Shown here: positions 26,388 to 35,777 of the stretch, piece by piece
Position numbering within the stretch: position 1 is the first letter of the stretch
Layout: each line of letters starts with the position of its first letter
Source: Halohasta litorea
Lineage (GTDB): Archaea; Halobacteriota; Halobacteria; Halobacteriales; Haloferacaceae
DNA length: 64,000 bases
Assembly (NCBI RefSeq): GCF_024494645.1
Contig: NZ_JANHDJ010000002.1
Coordinates: 186,001-250,000 of the forward strand
Direction of reading: 5' to 3'
Position numbers and translations under genes: made by a program
Notes under the pieces: model-generated
Seen by the model: the letters and a program-made list of their open reading frames with translations, nothing else
Databases searched by the model: none
What the model was told of the DNA's origin: nothing

Positions 26388-26542
26388 ATCTTCCTAAAGG
26401 GTCGGCTAGATTATAAATGATTGTCACGGGACCAATCCCATCGATGGTTGCTGTGACAATGGTCTGTTGTCCGGATACACCCGCAGTCGACCGCAAATCC
26501 TGCCGGAAAACGTCCCGAGTGGCAACTACGTTCGGTGTCAGG

Positions 26543-26593
26543 TCGGTAAATTTATTTATTTTAGAGAATAACCTGAAATCGGATATTACCGAT
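26543..26593. promoter_or_regulatory. Putative PadR autoregulatory operator
   Basis: TCGGTAA (26543-26549) and its inverse TTACCGA (26586-26592) flank the TATA-like AATTTATTTATTTTA and the start codon of the PadR gene. The second half also forms ATCGG-N6-CCGAT (26578-26593). PadR proteins commonly repress their own promoter through inverted repeats, so autoregulation is inferred. Confidence 0.45.
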
Positions 26594-26867
26594 GTACGAC
26601 TTAACCGGATTCCAACGTGATCTGCTCTACGTCATCGCGGGGCTGGAGGAGCCACACGGGCTGGCGATCAAAGAGGAGCTCGAAGACTACTACGAAAAGG
26701 AGATCCACCACGGGCGGCTGTATCCGAACCTCGACACGCTCGTCGACAAGGGGCTCGTCGAGAAGGGCCAACAGGACCGCCGCACCAACTTCTATACGAT
26801 GACCCGACGCGGCCGCCGGGAGATCGACGCCCGCTCGGACTGGGAAGAACAGTACCTTCCGGCCTGA
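26592..26867 (+). CDS. PadR-family transcriptional regulator
   Basis: This 91-aa winged-helix protein follows the PadR plan: DLTGFQRDLLYVIAGLEEPHGLAIKEELEDYY, the recognition segment IHHGRLYPNLDTLVDKGLVEKG, then the wing TNFYTMTRRGRREI. It is a short (PadR-s2-like) form without a long dimerisation helix. The start codon lies within an inverted repeat. It converges with the AI-2E-type transporter gene. Confidence 0.92.
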   Translation: MYDLTGFQRDLLYVIAGLEEPHGLAIKEELEDYYEKEIHHGRLYPNLDTLVDKGLVEKGQQDRRTNFYTMTRRGRREIDARSDWEEQYLPA

Positions 26868-26885
26868 CGGCCGAGGGAGACGGGG

Positions 26886-28061
26886 TTATTCTGCCGACTC
26901 GGCTGGCCCGGCCGGTGGCTGGTCGTCGGTCGTCTCGACTGCATCTGGCACACGAAGCGGCGTTCCGACTAGTGGTATCGTTGGGGGCTCGTCGGCCGCG
27001 AGGAGGTCCGGCAGGACGATTCTGGCGAACTGAAGCACCAACACCAACAGGACGGGCATGAGGAACAGCCCGTACCAGCCGAACAGCAGTGGCCCCAGCG
27101 TGTAGGCAAGCATTAGCGCGCCGACGTGGACGTTCTGCCCCGAGACGTAGGGCCGCAAGACGAGATCCGGAATCGAGTCGACGATCACCAGCGACACGAC
27201 AAAAAAGACGGCGACGAACCAGAGGCTCTCGGTTGCAGCCGTCGTGAGACTCTGGACTGCCATGTAGATGCCGACCGGAATATACACCAGTTTCATGCCG
27301 ACGACCGGAATGAGGCTCGCGACGCCTGCCAGCAGGCCGACCAGCGCCGCCGCCGGGATCGCCACGTCGCTTGGGGCGACAATATTTAACAGCGAGTAGG
27401 TGATCACCCCGATCGTACCGGTGAACACCGCGTTGAGGATGTTCCCGAAGAAAATATCCTTGAGGTCTCGATCGACGGCGACGAGATACCGCCGGAACAG
27501 CGTGCCTTTCTCGCCGAAGGCATCCAGGAGCCACGCGGCGATCCGGTGGTCGTCCCGCAGCAGGTAGAACGCGAGTGCGACCATCACGAACAGGTTGATG
27601 AGCGCGATCGCCAGCACGGTCAGCGTCTCGACCGCGGAGGTCAGCGAGTCGAGCACCGATCCCACCAGTTCGGTGCTCATGAACTGGGTGAGATCGGTCG
27701 ACAGGAGCGTTGCCGGATCGGCGAGCCGGTCGAAGGTCGTCGGATCGAGGCCGAAATCCTCGGGGTCGAGCGCCGTCGACTGGGTGAGGTCGTTGAGCTG
27801 TCGGAAGACGATCAACAGTGCGTAGCCCACCAGCGCGAGGGCAGGGAGTGCGAGGGCGAAAATCGAGATGCCCGCGGCGACACTCGGCTCGCCGATCCGG
27901 CCCTCGATCCGGTTGTACACCGGCCGGGTCGCATAGTAGAGGAACAGCCCGAAGACGAGCGTCCCGATAAACGCCTGGACGACGTAGGCGACCGCACCGA
28001 GGAGGGCGATCCCGACGAGCACCCAGACGGGATGCTGGCGGAGCGTCGATTGAATCGACAT
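26886..28061 (-). CDS. AI-2E-family (PerM-like) membrane transporter
   Basis: This 391-aa membrane protein has about eight helices and the family layout: two N-terminal helix pairs (VWVLVGIALLGAVAYVVQAFIG, LFGLFLYYATRPVYNRIE), a large central helical region, and the C-terminal VYIPVGIYMAVQSLTT, DLVLRPYVSGQNVHVGALMLAYTLGPLLFGW. Members export autoinducers or act as ion antiporters; the substrate is unknown here. ATG 28061 is preferred over the upstream in-frame start at 28154 because it gives a normal N-terminus. Repeats occupy its upstream region. Confidence 0.88.
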   Translation of the reverse strand: MSIQSTLRQHPVWVLVGIALLGAVAYVVQAFIGTLVFGLFLYYATRPVYNRIEGRIGEPSVAAGISIFALALPALALVGYALLIVFRQLNDLTQSTALDPEDFGLDPTTFDRLADPATLLSTDLTQFMSTELVGSVLDSLTSAVETLTVLAIALINLFVMVALAFYLLRDDHRIAAWLLDAFGEKGTLFRRYLVAVDRDLKDIFFGNILNAVFTGTIGVITYSLLNIVAPSDVAIPAAALVGLLAGVASLIPVVGMKLVYIPVGIYMAVQSLTTAATESLWFVAVFFVVSLVIVDSIPDLVLRPYVSGQNVHVGALMLAYTLGPLLFGWYGLFLMPVLLVLVLQFARIVLPDLLAADEPPTIPLVGTPLRVPDAVETTDDQPPAGPAESAE

Positions 28062-28097
28062 AACTAGCGTCCAACGGGATAGGTGAAAAAGGATACT

Positions 28098-28166
28098 GAC
28101 TCGATGTCGGCGCAGTGACCAGAGATGTTGACTCGCTGTCGGCGTAGTGGCCAACCGCTGTCGGCG
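28098..28166. repeat. Three phased direct repeats in a divergent promoter region
   Basis: Two 24-bp copies (28098-28121 and 28130-28153) agree at 21 positions around the core TGTCGGCG. A third partial copy, CCGCTGTCGGCG, is at 28155-28166. Core spacings are 32 and 22 bp, near whole helical turns. They lie between the divergent AI-2E-type and MgtC-type genes and could be regulator binding sites for either. Confidence 0.55.
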
Positions 28167-28201
28167 GTGTGTTCAAACCGCTGGCGGTCCAACGGTCGAG
28201 A

Positions 28202-29497
28202 ATGGTTGGGGTACTCCTCCAGACGGGGACGTTTTTCGGAGTCTCCTTCGACGAGCCGGTGGTCCAGCTGGCGATGGCCGCAGCCCTCGGGCTCTTTCTC
28301 GGCCTCGAACGCGAATGGTCCGACAAACCCGCCGGAATCCGCACCTTCTCGTTGACCAGCCTGCTCGGTGCGGTGTTCACAATTGTCGCCACCGAAACGC
28401 CGTACGGATCGCTCCTGCTTGCTGTCGGGGGGCTGTTCGTCATCTCACAGACGCTGTTGATCGGGGCACTTGGGCTCCTCCCGGATCGCTCGCCCGCCTC
28501 GCTGTCGCTGACGACTGCCGTCTCGCTTTTCGTCAGCTACGGCGTCGGCGTGTTGGTCGCCTCGGGGTTCGTCCTGGAAGGCGTCACAGTCGCCATCCTC
28601 TCGTCGACGCTGCTGGTGCTCAAACGCGAACTCCACGGGATCGCGGGCGGGCTCTCACGCGAAGAGCTCCAGTCGGCCATCGAGTTCGCCATCCTCGCGT
28701 TCGTCGTCTATCCGCTGCTTCCGGTGGGTGTCCTGGAGGTCGGACCAGTCCCCTTCGAGCCGCGGATCGCGTGGCTGATGGTCGTCACGGTCGCAGGGAT
28801 CGGGATCGTCAACTACGCGCTGGTCCGGACCTACGGCGGACGAGGTATCGCAGTGACCGGCTTCTTCGGCGGGTTGGCCTCCTCGGCGGCGGTCGTCGGC
28901 GCGATGCTCGACCACGTCCAACAGGAGGCCGAAGCCGTTCAGTACGGCGTCGCAGCAGTGCTGTTGGCCAACGCCGCGATGGCCCTCCGGAACCTCGGTA
29001 TCGCGGTCGCCTTCACCGTCTCGGCGGGCTCCGTCCTTTACGATGTGGTCGCCCCGCTCGGCGTCCTCGTGGTCGGGAGTTTCCTCGTCGCATGGCTGAT
29101 CGCCGACTGGGACCAACAGGTCGACATGGAGTTCGCCAGCCCGTTTTCGCTCCGTAATGCGCTGGCCTTTGGCTCGGTGTTCCTCTTCATCCTCGCCGGG
29201 AGCACGGTCGCACAGGCGACGTTCGGCACCGCCGGGCTCTACGTCAGCGCGCTCGTCTCGGGGTTGGTTTCCTCTGCGGGCGTGACGACCTCGGCAGTGT
29301 TGCTGTTTCGGTCCGGAACGATCGATTCGCCCGAGACCGTGGTGGCGATCCTGCTTGCGACCGGCGCAAGCGTCCTCGTGAAGGTCGGCCTGTCGACGGC
29401 TGGCCCCAGACGGTTCGCCCGCGATGTCACGCTCTGGAGTAGCGTCCTCTTGGGACTGTCGGGGCTCGTCGCAGTCGCCGTGGTCGTCTGGCCGTAG
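28202..29497 (+). CDS. MgtC/SapB-family membrane protein with DUF4010-like C-terminus
   Basis: This 431-aa polytopic membrane protein starts with the MgtC signature AMAAALGLFLGLEREWSDKPAGIRTFSLTSLLGAVFTIV. A long C-terminal membrane domain resembling DUF4010 follows (GGLASSAAVVGAMLDHVQ; GLVSSAGVTTSAVLLF). MgtC-type proteins are linked to Mg2+ stress and membrane potential. ATG 28202 is chosen; an upstream in-frame start at 28169 would extend into the repeat region. Confidence 0.88.
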   Translation: MVGVLLQTGTFFGVSFDEPVVQLAMAAALGLFLGLEREWSDKPAGIRTFSLTSLLGAVFTIVATETPYGSLLLAVGGLFVISQTLLIGALGLLPDRSPASLSLTTAVSLFVSYGVGVLVASGFVLEGVTVAILSSTLLVLKRELHGIAGGLSREELQSAIEFAILAFVVYPLLPVGVLEVGPVPFEPRIAWLMVVTVAGIGIVNYALVRTYGGRGIAVTGFFGGLASSAAVVGAMLDHVQQEAEAVQYGVAAVLLANAAMALRNLGIAVAFTVSAGSVLYDVVAPLGVLVVGSFLVAWLIADWDQQVDMEFASPFSLRNALAFGSVFLFILAGSTVAQATFGTAGLYVSALVSGLVSSAGVTTSAVLLFRSGTIDSPETVVAILLATGASVLVKVGLSTAGPRRFARDVTLWSSVLLGLSGLVAVAVVVWP

Positions 29498-29595
29498 CGG
29501 CCGTTCCGGTTGGGTGACTATCAGATCGAAAGGTACGTTTATCCCTCCGAGGCGGCTACTGTTGGTGTTGGGTTACTAAGCGAAGTTATAATACT

Positions 29596-31320
29596 ATGAT
29601 TGATATGTTGTCGCTCGGTCAGGGGACTCTGGTTACCCACTCCTACCTGTTCGAGATCTATCTGTTCGTCTTCGGAGCCGCCGCGGTCGCCTGTTTCGGA
29701 AGCATCGGTCGGGCTATGGAGATATCGAACGACGACACGCGCAGAGGAATCGTCGCGCTGCTCGTGACAAGCGGGCTGTGGGCGGCCTTTCACGTCGGCT
29801 ATCTGGCCGCGCCGACCCCGAGTCTCCAGTACGGCTTTTATATTGCAGGGCTCGTCGTCGGGCTGAGTACCGTCGGGCCATGGCTGTATTTCTGTTCGGC
29901 CTACACCGGTAGAACGCTCCATCGGAACCCGACCTACCAGCGGGCCGCCGTCGGCACCTATCTCTCGATCGTCGCGGTGAAACTCACTAACCCGCTCCAC
30001 GGGCTGTACTTCTCTGTGCGGTCCGTCGAGACACCGTTTCCCCACCTGCTGATCGAGCACGGGGCGCTCCACTGGGCGGTGATGGGGCTGGCCTATGCGC
30101 TCGCGGTCGTGGGGATCTTCATGCTGTTCGAACTGTTCGTCCAGGTCGACTACGATACCCGGCCGTTTGCGGTACTGGTCGGGCTGACTGCGTTACCGGT
30201 CGTCCTGGATATCGTTGGCTTCGTCAGTTCGACGTTTCTCGACGTGTCCTACTCGTCGATCGGGGTGGCGATCTTCGCCGTCGGCGTCCTGTTCATCTAT
30301 ATCGAACAGTTCGAGACGATCCAACTGGCTGGCCAGTACGACGATCCGGTGATCGTCGTCGATGACGAAGGCGAGATTCGGGACTACAACCAGGCCGCTT
30401 TGGCGCTGTTTCCCGAACTCGGTGACGCCATCGACGAGGAGCTTTCGAGTGTCGCCCCGAAGGTCGCAGTCGGCCTCACGACCGACGAGCCCCTGGAGTG
30501 TACACTGAGCGGCGAGACCCACTACTACAGCGTCTCGGCGAACCAGTTTTCGACCGGCAAGGCCAAACTCGGCCAGCTCATCCTGTTGAAGGACGTCACC
30601 GAACAGGAACGCTACCGCCTAGAGCTCGAAGACCAAAACGCTCGCCTCGAACAGTTCACCGGGATGGTCTCCCACGACCTGCGGAACCCGCTCAACATCG
30701 CTCAGGGAAACATCGACCTCGCCCGCGAGACCGGCGAGGACGAACCGCTCGACACCGTGAAAACCGCTCTCGACCGGATGGAAGAGCTCATCGAAGACCT
30801 GCTCTCGCTGGCCCGACAGGGAAAACCGATCGACGAAACTGACCGTGTCTCGCTGGCCGACGTCGTCCGCTCCTGCTGGGAGATGGTCGACGTTGCCGAC
30901 GCCGAACTCGTCGTCGACGGCGACAGTGAACTCGATGCCGACCGCGACCGGCTCCAACAACTGTTCGAGAACCTCTTTCGCAATGCGGTCGAACACGGCG
31001 GCGAGGACGTCACCATCTCGGTGGGGCCGCTCGATGCGGGTGGCTTCTACGTCGAAGACAACGGCCCCGGGATTCCCGACGACAAACACCACGAAATCTT
31101 CGAGTCGGGCTATACGACCTCACGGCAGGGCACCGGTTTCGGCCTGAGTATCGTCTCCGAGATCGTCGACGCCCACGGCTGGTCGATCACTGTGACGAAC
31201 GGCGAGACCGGCGGCGCGCGCTTCGAGATCGACACCCGCGATGGATCTCCGGATGTGGCTGGGAGTGAAAACGAACCGGACGAGGGGACGGAAGCGAGTG
31301 CGGACGTAGACCGGATCTAA
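29596..31320 (+). CDS. Membrane histidine kinase with 7TM N-terminal domain and PAS
   Basis: This 574-aa protein has seven hydrophobic segments in residues 10-235 (7TM sensor type), a PAS domain at about 245-345 (DPVIVVDDEGEIRDYNQAAL), a HisKA box with phospho-acceptor H360 (MVSHDLRNPL), then HATPase N-box LFRNAVEHG, G1 VEDNGPGIPDD and G2 GTGFGLSIV. The C-terminal tail is acidic. No response regulator gene is adjacent, as is common in haloarchaea. The stop overlaps the convergent tfb gene by 4 nt. Confidence 0.93.
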   Translation: MIDMLSLGQGTLVTHSYLFEIYLFVFGAAAVACFGSIGRAMEISNDDTRRGIVALLVTSGLWAAFHVGYLAAPTPSLQYGFYIAGLVVGLSTVGPWLYFCSAYTGRTLHRNPTYQRAAVGTYLSIVAVKLTNPLHGLYFSVRSVETPFPHLLIEHGALHWAVMGLAYALAVVGIFMLFELFVQVDYDTRPFAVLVGLTALPVVLDIVGFVSSTFLDVSYSSIGVAIFAVGVLFIYIEQFETIQLAGQYDDPVIVVDDEGEIRDYNQAALALFPELGDAIDEELSSVAPKVAVGLTTDEPLECTLSGETHYYSVSANQFSTGKAKLGQLILLKDVTEQERYRLELEDQNARLEQFTGMVSHDLRNPLNIAQGNIDLARETGEDEPLDTVKTALDRMEELIEDLLSLARQGKPIDETDRVSLADVVRSCWEMVDVADAELVVDGDSELDADRDRLQQLFENLFRNAVEHGGEDVTISVGPLDAGGFYVEDNGPGIPDDKHHEIFESGYTTSRQGTGFGLSIVSEIVDAHGWSITVTNGETGGARFEIDTRDGSPDVAGSENEPDEGTEASADVDRI

Positions 31321-32312
31321 ACGAGCATCTCTTCTTCGGCTTCGAGCAGCTCGTGGTACCGGTTGCGGATCGTGACTTCGGAGATGTCGGCGACCTCCGA
31401 GACTGCGGCTTGGGTGGTCTTCTCGTTGGTCAGCAGCGCGGCGGCGTAGACGGCGGCGGCCGCGAGGCCGACCGGCGATTTGCCGCTGTGGACGCCCTGT
31501 TCTTTGGCATTCTTCAGCAGCTGTTTGGCACGCATCTCCGATTCCTCCGAGAGTTCCAGGGAGGAGGCGAACCGGGGAACGTACTGCTCTGGGTCGGCCG
31601 GGCGGACCTCAAGGGAGAGCTCGCGGACGACGTAGCGGTAGGTCCGGGCGATCTCGCTTTTTTCGACCCGCGAGACGTCGGCGATCTCGTCGAGGCTGCG
31701 GGGGACGCCAGCCATTCGCGCGGCGGCGTAGACACACGACGTCGAGACGCCCTCGATGGAGCGGCCCGGCAGCAGATCCTCGTTGAGTGCCCGGCGGTAG
31801 ATGACCGAGGCGGTCTCCCGGACGTTGTCCGGCAGCCCAAGGGCACTGGCCATCCGGTCGATTTCGCCGAGGGCCTGCTTGAGGTTGCGCTCCTTGCTGT
31901 CGCGGGTACGGAACCGCTCGTTCCATTTGCGGAGTCGCTGCATCTTCTGGCGCTGGCGTGCGCCCAGCGAGCGACCGTAGGCGTCCTTGTTCCGCCAGTC
32001 GATGTTGGTCGACAGCCCCTTGTCGTGCATCGTGTTGGTGGTCGGCGCACCGACACGGGATTTCTGGTCTTTTTCGGCGCTGTCGAAGGCGCGCCACTCG
32101 GGACCACGGTCGACTGAGTCCTCGGTGATTACGAGGCCACAGTCGTCACAGACGGTTTCGCCGTGTTCGTCGTCGGTGATGACGTTGCCGCTGCATTCGG
32201 GACACTGGAGCGTGTCGCTTTCGTTTTCGGTCTCGGATTCGGTTTCGGAGGCAGTTCCTTGCCGCTCTCGGGACCGTGAGCGGCTGGTCGAGGTAAACGT
32301 TCGTTCACTCAT
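31317..32312 (-). CDS. tfb: Transcription initiation factor IIB (TFB)
   Basis: This 331-aa general transcription factor recruits RNA polymerase to TBP-bound promoters. It has an N-terminal zinc ribbon (CPECSGNVITDDEHGETVCDDCG), a B-finger/linker (RGPEWRAFDSAEKDQKSRVGAP) and two cyclin-like repeats (LGLPDNVRETASVIYRRAL; SPVGLAAAAVYAAALLTNEK). An acidic-serine N-terminal tail precedes the ribbon. Haloarchaea carry several tfb paralogues, so the number cannot be assigned. Confidence 0.96.
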   Translation of the reverse strand: MSERTFTSTSRSRSRERQGTASETESETENESDTLQCPECSGNVITDDEHGETVCDDCGLVITEDSVDRGPEWRAFDSAEKDQKSRVGAPTTNTMHDKGLSTNIDWRNKDAYGRSLGARQRQKMQRLRKWNERFRTRDSKERNLKQALGEIDRMASALGLPDNVRETASVIYRRALNEDLLPGRSIEGVSTSCVYAAARMAGVPRSLDEIADVSRVEKSEIARTYRYVVRELSLEVRPADPEQYVPRFASSLELSEESEMRAKQLLKNAKEQGVHSGKSPVGLAAAAVYAAALLTNEKTTQAAVSEVADISEVTIRNRYHELLEAEEEMLV

Positions 32313-32548
32313 TGTGTGCTAATCGCTCCCGTCATACTGGATAAAAACACGGGAACGGTCGTTGCCAATAGGAAGACAGAATATTACTTAAGCAGTTTGG
32401 TATTGAACGGAGAGCCGCGCGAACGCCGCCGACTGCAGGGAACGACCCTGATAGTTTGTGGTCATAACTGTGATAACTCCTGGCTTGTCATGGACACTGT
32501 CACGGTGTCGACCGCGTTGTTTTCAACCATGTAGCATCGAGTCGACCT

Positions 32549-33301
32549 ATGTCCAGTTCCCGTATCGTCTCACTGGCACCGAGTGCGACCGCCACACTGG
32601 CGGCTCTCGGCGTCGAAGACCAAGTCGTCGGTGTCACGGCCCATTGCGAACTCGACCGCCCCACTGTCGGCGGCTGGCTGAACCCCGACTACGAGACGCT
32701 CGCCGACCTCTCGCCGGATCTCGTCTGCACCAGCGACGGGCTCCAGGAGGAGATCCGCGACGAACTCCGCGACCGAGGATACAGCCTCCACCACCACGAA
32801 CCCGGCCGACTCGATGACGTACTCGCGGGCTTCGAGTCGCTGGCCGACGCTGTCGGCTGTCCCGAGGCAGGGGCCGACCTCCGGGCCGACGCCGAGCGCC
32901 GACTGGCGGCGGTCGACGAGCGCGTCGAGCGAGCCCTCGCCGACTCCGACCACGACCAAGCGCGGCCGGTCGTCTACTGCGAGGAGTGGTCCGACCCACC
33001 GATGGCCGCCGGCAACTGGGTGCCCGACGCGGTCGAGGCAGCCGGGGGTCGCTATCCCTTCGTCGATCCCGGCGATCGTTCACAGGAAGTCGACCGCGAA
33101 ACCGTCGCGGCGGCCGACCCCGACCACGCCGTCCTCCACATCTGCGGCACCGGAGATCAGGTCTCGCCAGACCGCCTCGCCGACCGAGGGTGGGAACTCG
33201 ATGCCACGGTCCACGTCGTCGACGACTCGCTTTTGAATCAGCCGAGCCCGCGGCTGCTCGACGGGATCGAACTGCTCGCCGAGCGGCTGTTTTCTCGCTA
33301 A
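32549..33301 (+). CDS. Cobalamin-binding (BtuF-like) protein lacking a signal peptide
   Basis: This 250-aa protein has the class III solute-binding fold of BtuF: RIVSLAPSATATLAALGV at the N-terminus, DYETLADLSPDLVCTSDGLQEE, and EEWSDPPMAAGNWVPDAVEAAGG. No signal peptide or lipobox is present, unlike transport-associated BtuF, so it is likely cytoplasmic or exported otherwise. No btuC or btuD gene lies beside it. Binding of corrinoids is inferred from the family. Confidence 0.82.
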   Translation: MSSSRIVSLAPSATATLAALGVEDQVVGVTAHCELDRPTVGGWLNPDYETLADLSPDLVCTSDGLQEEIRDELRDRGYSLHHHEPGRLDDVLAGFESLADAVGCPEAGADLRADAERRLAAVDERVERALADSDHDQARPVVYCEEWSDPPMAAGNWVPDAVEAAGGRYPFVDPGDRSQEVDRETVAAADPDHAVLHICGTGDQVSPDRLADRGWELDATVHVVDDSLLNQPSPRLLDGIELLAERLFSR

Positions 33302-33475
33302 CTGATTGCCCTCCCTCTCGAACAGTCTGCTCGTCGAATTCAGCAGGCATGAACGGTCGGCGTAGAGAAAAACGATTAGCGATGGTTAGAAACGTTTTCG
33401 AGCGGTCTCATGGATGGATTCACACCCACGGAGATAACCCCTACACCCCCATAGGACGACATGAGGCCAAGGACA

Positions 33476-33787
33476 ATGACCAACAGAACCCTCGGATGGT
33501 GGCTGCTCGTGGCGTTTGCGATCGTCGGACTCGCGGTTACAGCCCCGGTGGTCAGCGCACACGGTGGCGACCCAACCCACGGGACGACAGCAGACGGGAT
33601 AGTAACCGAAGGTGACACGACGGGCTGGGCGGGCTGGATGAACGACCACATGACCGATCAGATGGGTCTGGATGCTATCGATGAGATGGAATCGCACATG
33701 GGCGTGACCGTCGATGAACTGCCCCACGATCCGCCGGAGGACAATCACACACCGACCGGACTGAACGGGCAAGGATACGGTTGCTAA
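33476..33787 (+). CDS. Small exported His/Met-containing protein, probable copper module
   Basis: This 103-aa protein has an N-terminal signal segment (LGWWLLVAFAIVGLAVTAPVVSA) and a mature part rich in H, M, D and W (MNDHMTDQMGLDAIDEMESHM), ending GQGYGC. ATG 33476 is taken; ATG 33461 would add five residues. The Met/His pairs and the neighbouring SHOCT protein and multicopper oxidase suggest a periplasmic-side metal-binding role, which is inference. No known family is recognised. Confidence 0.7.
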   Translation: MTNRTLGWWLLVAFAIVGLAVTAPVVSAHGGDPTHGTTADGIVTEGDTTGWAGWMNDHMTDQMGLDAIDEMESHMGVTVDELPHDPPEDNHTPTGLNGQGYGC

Positions 33788-33827
33788 GCTCACGATTCGG
33801 TTCGCACCGTTGGACCGGCTTCAAAAC

Positions 33828-34202
33828 ATGACCCACGAACACACGATCACAATGACACACGACACCGACATCATCGGGCGAACGGCTCGTCGAACCGCGA
33901 TGGTTGCGATTCCGCTCCTGGTCGCAGTACCAAGCACGGCAGCCGCTCAGGCTGGCGGCTATGGCGGCGGTATGATGGGCGGGGGGTGGGGTCTCTTCGG
34001 CGTCGGGATGGGCCTCTGGGGCCTTCTCTGGATGGGGCTCCTGGTCGCCATCCCGGTTTATATCGTCTACGCGCTCCTGGATCGATCTGCTACCGAGACC
34101 GAAACACGACCGCTCTCGGTGCTGCGGGAGCGCTACGCCCGCGGTGAACTCACCGACGAGGAGTTCGAACAGCGACGGAAACAACTCGAAGAGTCGAGAT
34201 GA
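33828..34202 (+). CDS. SHOCT-domain membrane protein
   Basis: This protein of about 124 aa has an Ala-rich signal or first helix (MVAIPLLVAVPSTAAAQ), a Gly/Met-rich stretch (GGYGGGMMGGGWGLFG), a second helix (WGLLWMGLLVAIPVYIVYALL) and a C-terminal SHOCT module (VLRERYARGELTDEEFEQRRKQLEE). The start is uncertain: ATG 33828 or 33852 fit, whereas TTG 33810 is unlikely. Such proteins accompany metal-handling loci, in keeping with the next gene. Confidence 0.78.
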   Translation: MTHEHTITMTHDTDIIGRTARRTAMVAIPLLVAVPSTAAAQAGGYGGGMMGGGWGLFGVGMGLWGLLWMGLLVAIPVYIVYALLDRSATETETRPLSVLRERYARGELTDEEFEQRRKQLEESR

Positions 34203-34233
34203 ACGATCCCAGCGTACCGCAATCACACACATC

Positions 34234-35664
34234 ATGACGAACCTCTCTGACCGGCTCACCCGGCGTCGCGTACTCAAAACTGGCGCTCTCACGAGTGGCG
34301 CGCTCCTGGCGGGCTGCATAGGGACCGATCTCGGCGGCAGTCTACAGTCGAGCGACGGCTTTCCGGAGCCGGAGTATGGTGATCCGGACCGGACCTATCG
34401 CCTGACTGCAACCGAGAGCACTATCGCGGTATCCGAGACCGAAACCCACGACGGGTGGACCTACAACGGCCAGTATCCGGGTCCCGAACTCCGTGCAACC
34501 GAGGGTGAACGCGTACGCGTTGTCGTCGAGAACGACCTCCCTGCGGAGACGACTGTTCACTGGCACGGCATGGCAGTCGACGGCGACAATGCGATGGATG
34601 GGGTTCCAGGACTCACGCAGCCACCGATCGAACCGGGTGAGGAGTTCGTCTACGAGTTCGATGCGGAACCGGCTGGCACACACTGGTATCACAGCCACGT
34701 GGGGCTCCAGTTGGACCGGGAACTGCTCGGCCCGCTGATTGTCGAAGAACGAGAACCCCATGTCGAGTACGATACTGAGGCAACACTCGTCCTCGATGAT
34801 TACCGGTCGGCGGAGCCCCGAGTCGAATACGCAAACAGTCGAAGGGGTGGCATGGGTGGAATGGGCGGGATGGGCGGTGGCGGATTCCCGGAAGCGCCAC
34901 CCGCAGACGGCACACTGGTAAATGGACAGCCCCCGACAGAACCGACACACGTCGACGTCGCCGAGGGCGACCGAATCCGACTTCGGCTTATCAATGCGGC
35001 TGCAGCAACCACCTACGAAGTCGGGATCGATGACCACGAACTCGTTGTCACTCACTCCGATGGCCCAGCCGTCGACCCCGTGGCCGTCGACACGCTGGAA
35101 CTCGGGATGGGAGAACGGTACGATGTCGTCGTCGAGGCCACCTCGCCGGGTCGGTGGCCGATTCGGGTCAGCCCTGTCGGTTCGACAACTCCGGCTGGGT
35201 TGGCAGTGCTCGATTACGACGCCTCCGGTGGAGAGCTTTCGACGGGGTCGATCGGGCCCCGACAGCTCCGCCTCTCGGATCTCGATTCGGTCGCGTCGTT
35301 AGACCCATACCAAGGGCGACCGGATCGAACGATCGACCTCACGCTCTCAGGCGGGCCAATGGGGGGCGACGAGTGGACGATCAACGGTCAGGCGTATCCG
35401 GATGCCGATTCGATCCGGATCGAATCCGGCGAGCACGTCCGGTTCCGCATGCGTAATCAGAGCCCGATGCGCCATCCGATGCATCTCCACGGCCATCATT
35501 TCAGGGTCGGCAACGCACTGAAAGATACGGTTACGGTCCCCGGCCATATGGGCTCGGTGACGGTTGACTTCATTGCAGAGAATCCTGGACAGTGGTTGTT
35601 CCACTGTCACCACCTCTATCATATGGACACTGGCATGGCACGGTCGGTGCGGTATCCCGAGTGA
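34234..35664 (+). CDS. Tat-exported multicopper oxidase
   Basis: This 476-aa protein has a twin-arginine lipoprotein signal (TRRRVLKTGALTSGALLAGC, Cys 28). All four copper-ligand motifs of laccase-type oxidases are present: HWHGMAVDG, HWYHSHVG, HPMHLHGHH and HCHHLYHMDTGM. The last supplies type 1 ligands including the axial Met. A Gly-Met-rich loop (RGGMGGMGGMGG, about residue 205) resembles Met-rich loops in cuprous oxidases. The likely role is Cu(I) oxidation or phenol oxidation on the cell surface. ATG 34234 follows the SHOCT gene by 31 nt. Confidence 0.93.
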   Translation: MTNLSDRLTRRRVLKTGALTSGALLAGCIGTDLGGSLQSSDGFPEPEYGDPDRTYRLTATESTIAVSETETHDGWTYNGQYPGPELRATEGERVRVVVENDLPAETTVHWHGMAVDGDNAMDGVPGLTQPPIEPGEEFVYEFDAEPAGTHWYHSHVGLQLDRELLGPLIVEEREPHVEYDTEATLVLDDYRSAEPRVEYANSRRGGMGGMGGMGGGGFPEAPPADGTLVNGQPPTEPTHVDVAEGDRIRLRLINAAAATTYEVGIDDHELVVTHSDGPAVDPVAVDTLELGMGERYDVVVEATSPGRWPIRVSPVGSTTPAGLAVLDYDASGGELSTGSIGPRQLRLSDLDSVASLDPYQGRPDRTIDLTLSGGPMGGDEWTINGQAYPDADSIRIESGEHVRFRMRNQSPMRHPMHLHGHHFRVGNALKDTVTVPGHMGSVTVDFIAENPGQWLFHCHHLYHMDTGMARSVRYPE

Positions 35665-35777
35665 GATCCCGATGCGGTCTCGAATACGTCACAGCACTCG
35701 GGCCAACCCCTCGGGATCAGTCTCGAAATGGCAGATAACAGTCGGCTCCGACAACTGGGACCCAAACCCGAGCTTCA

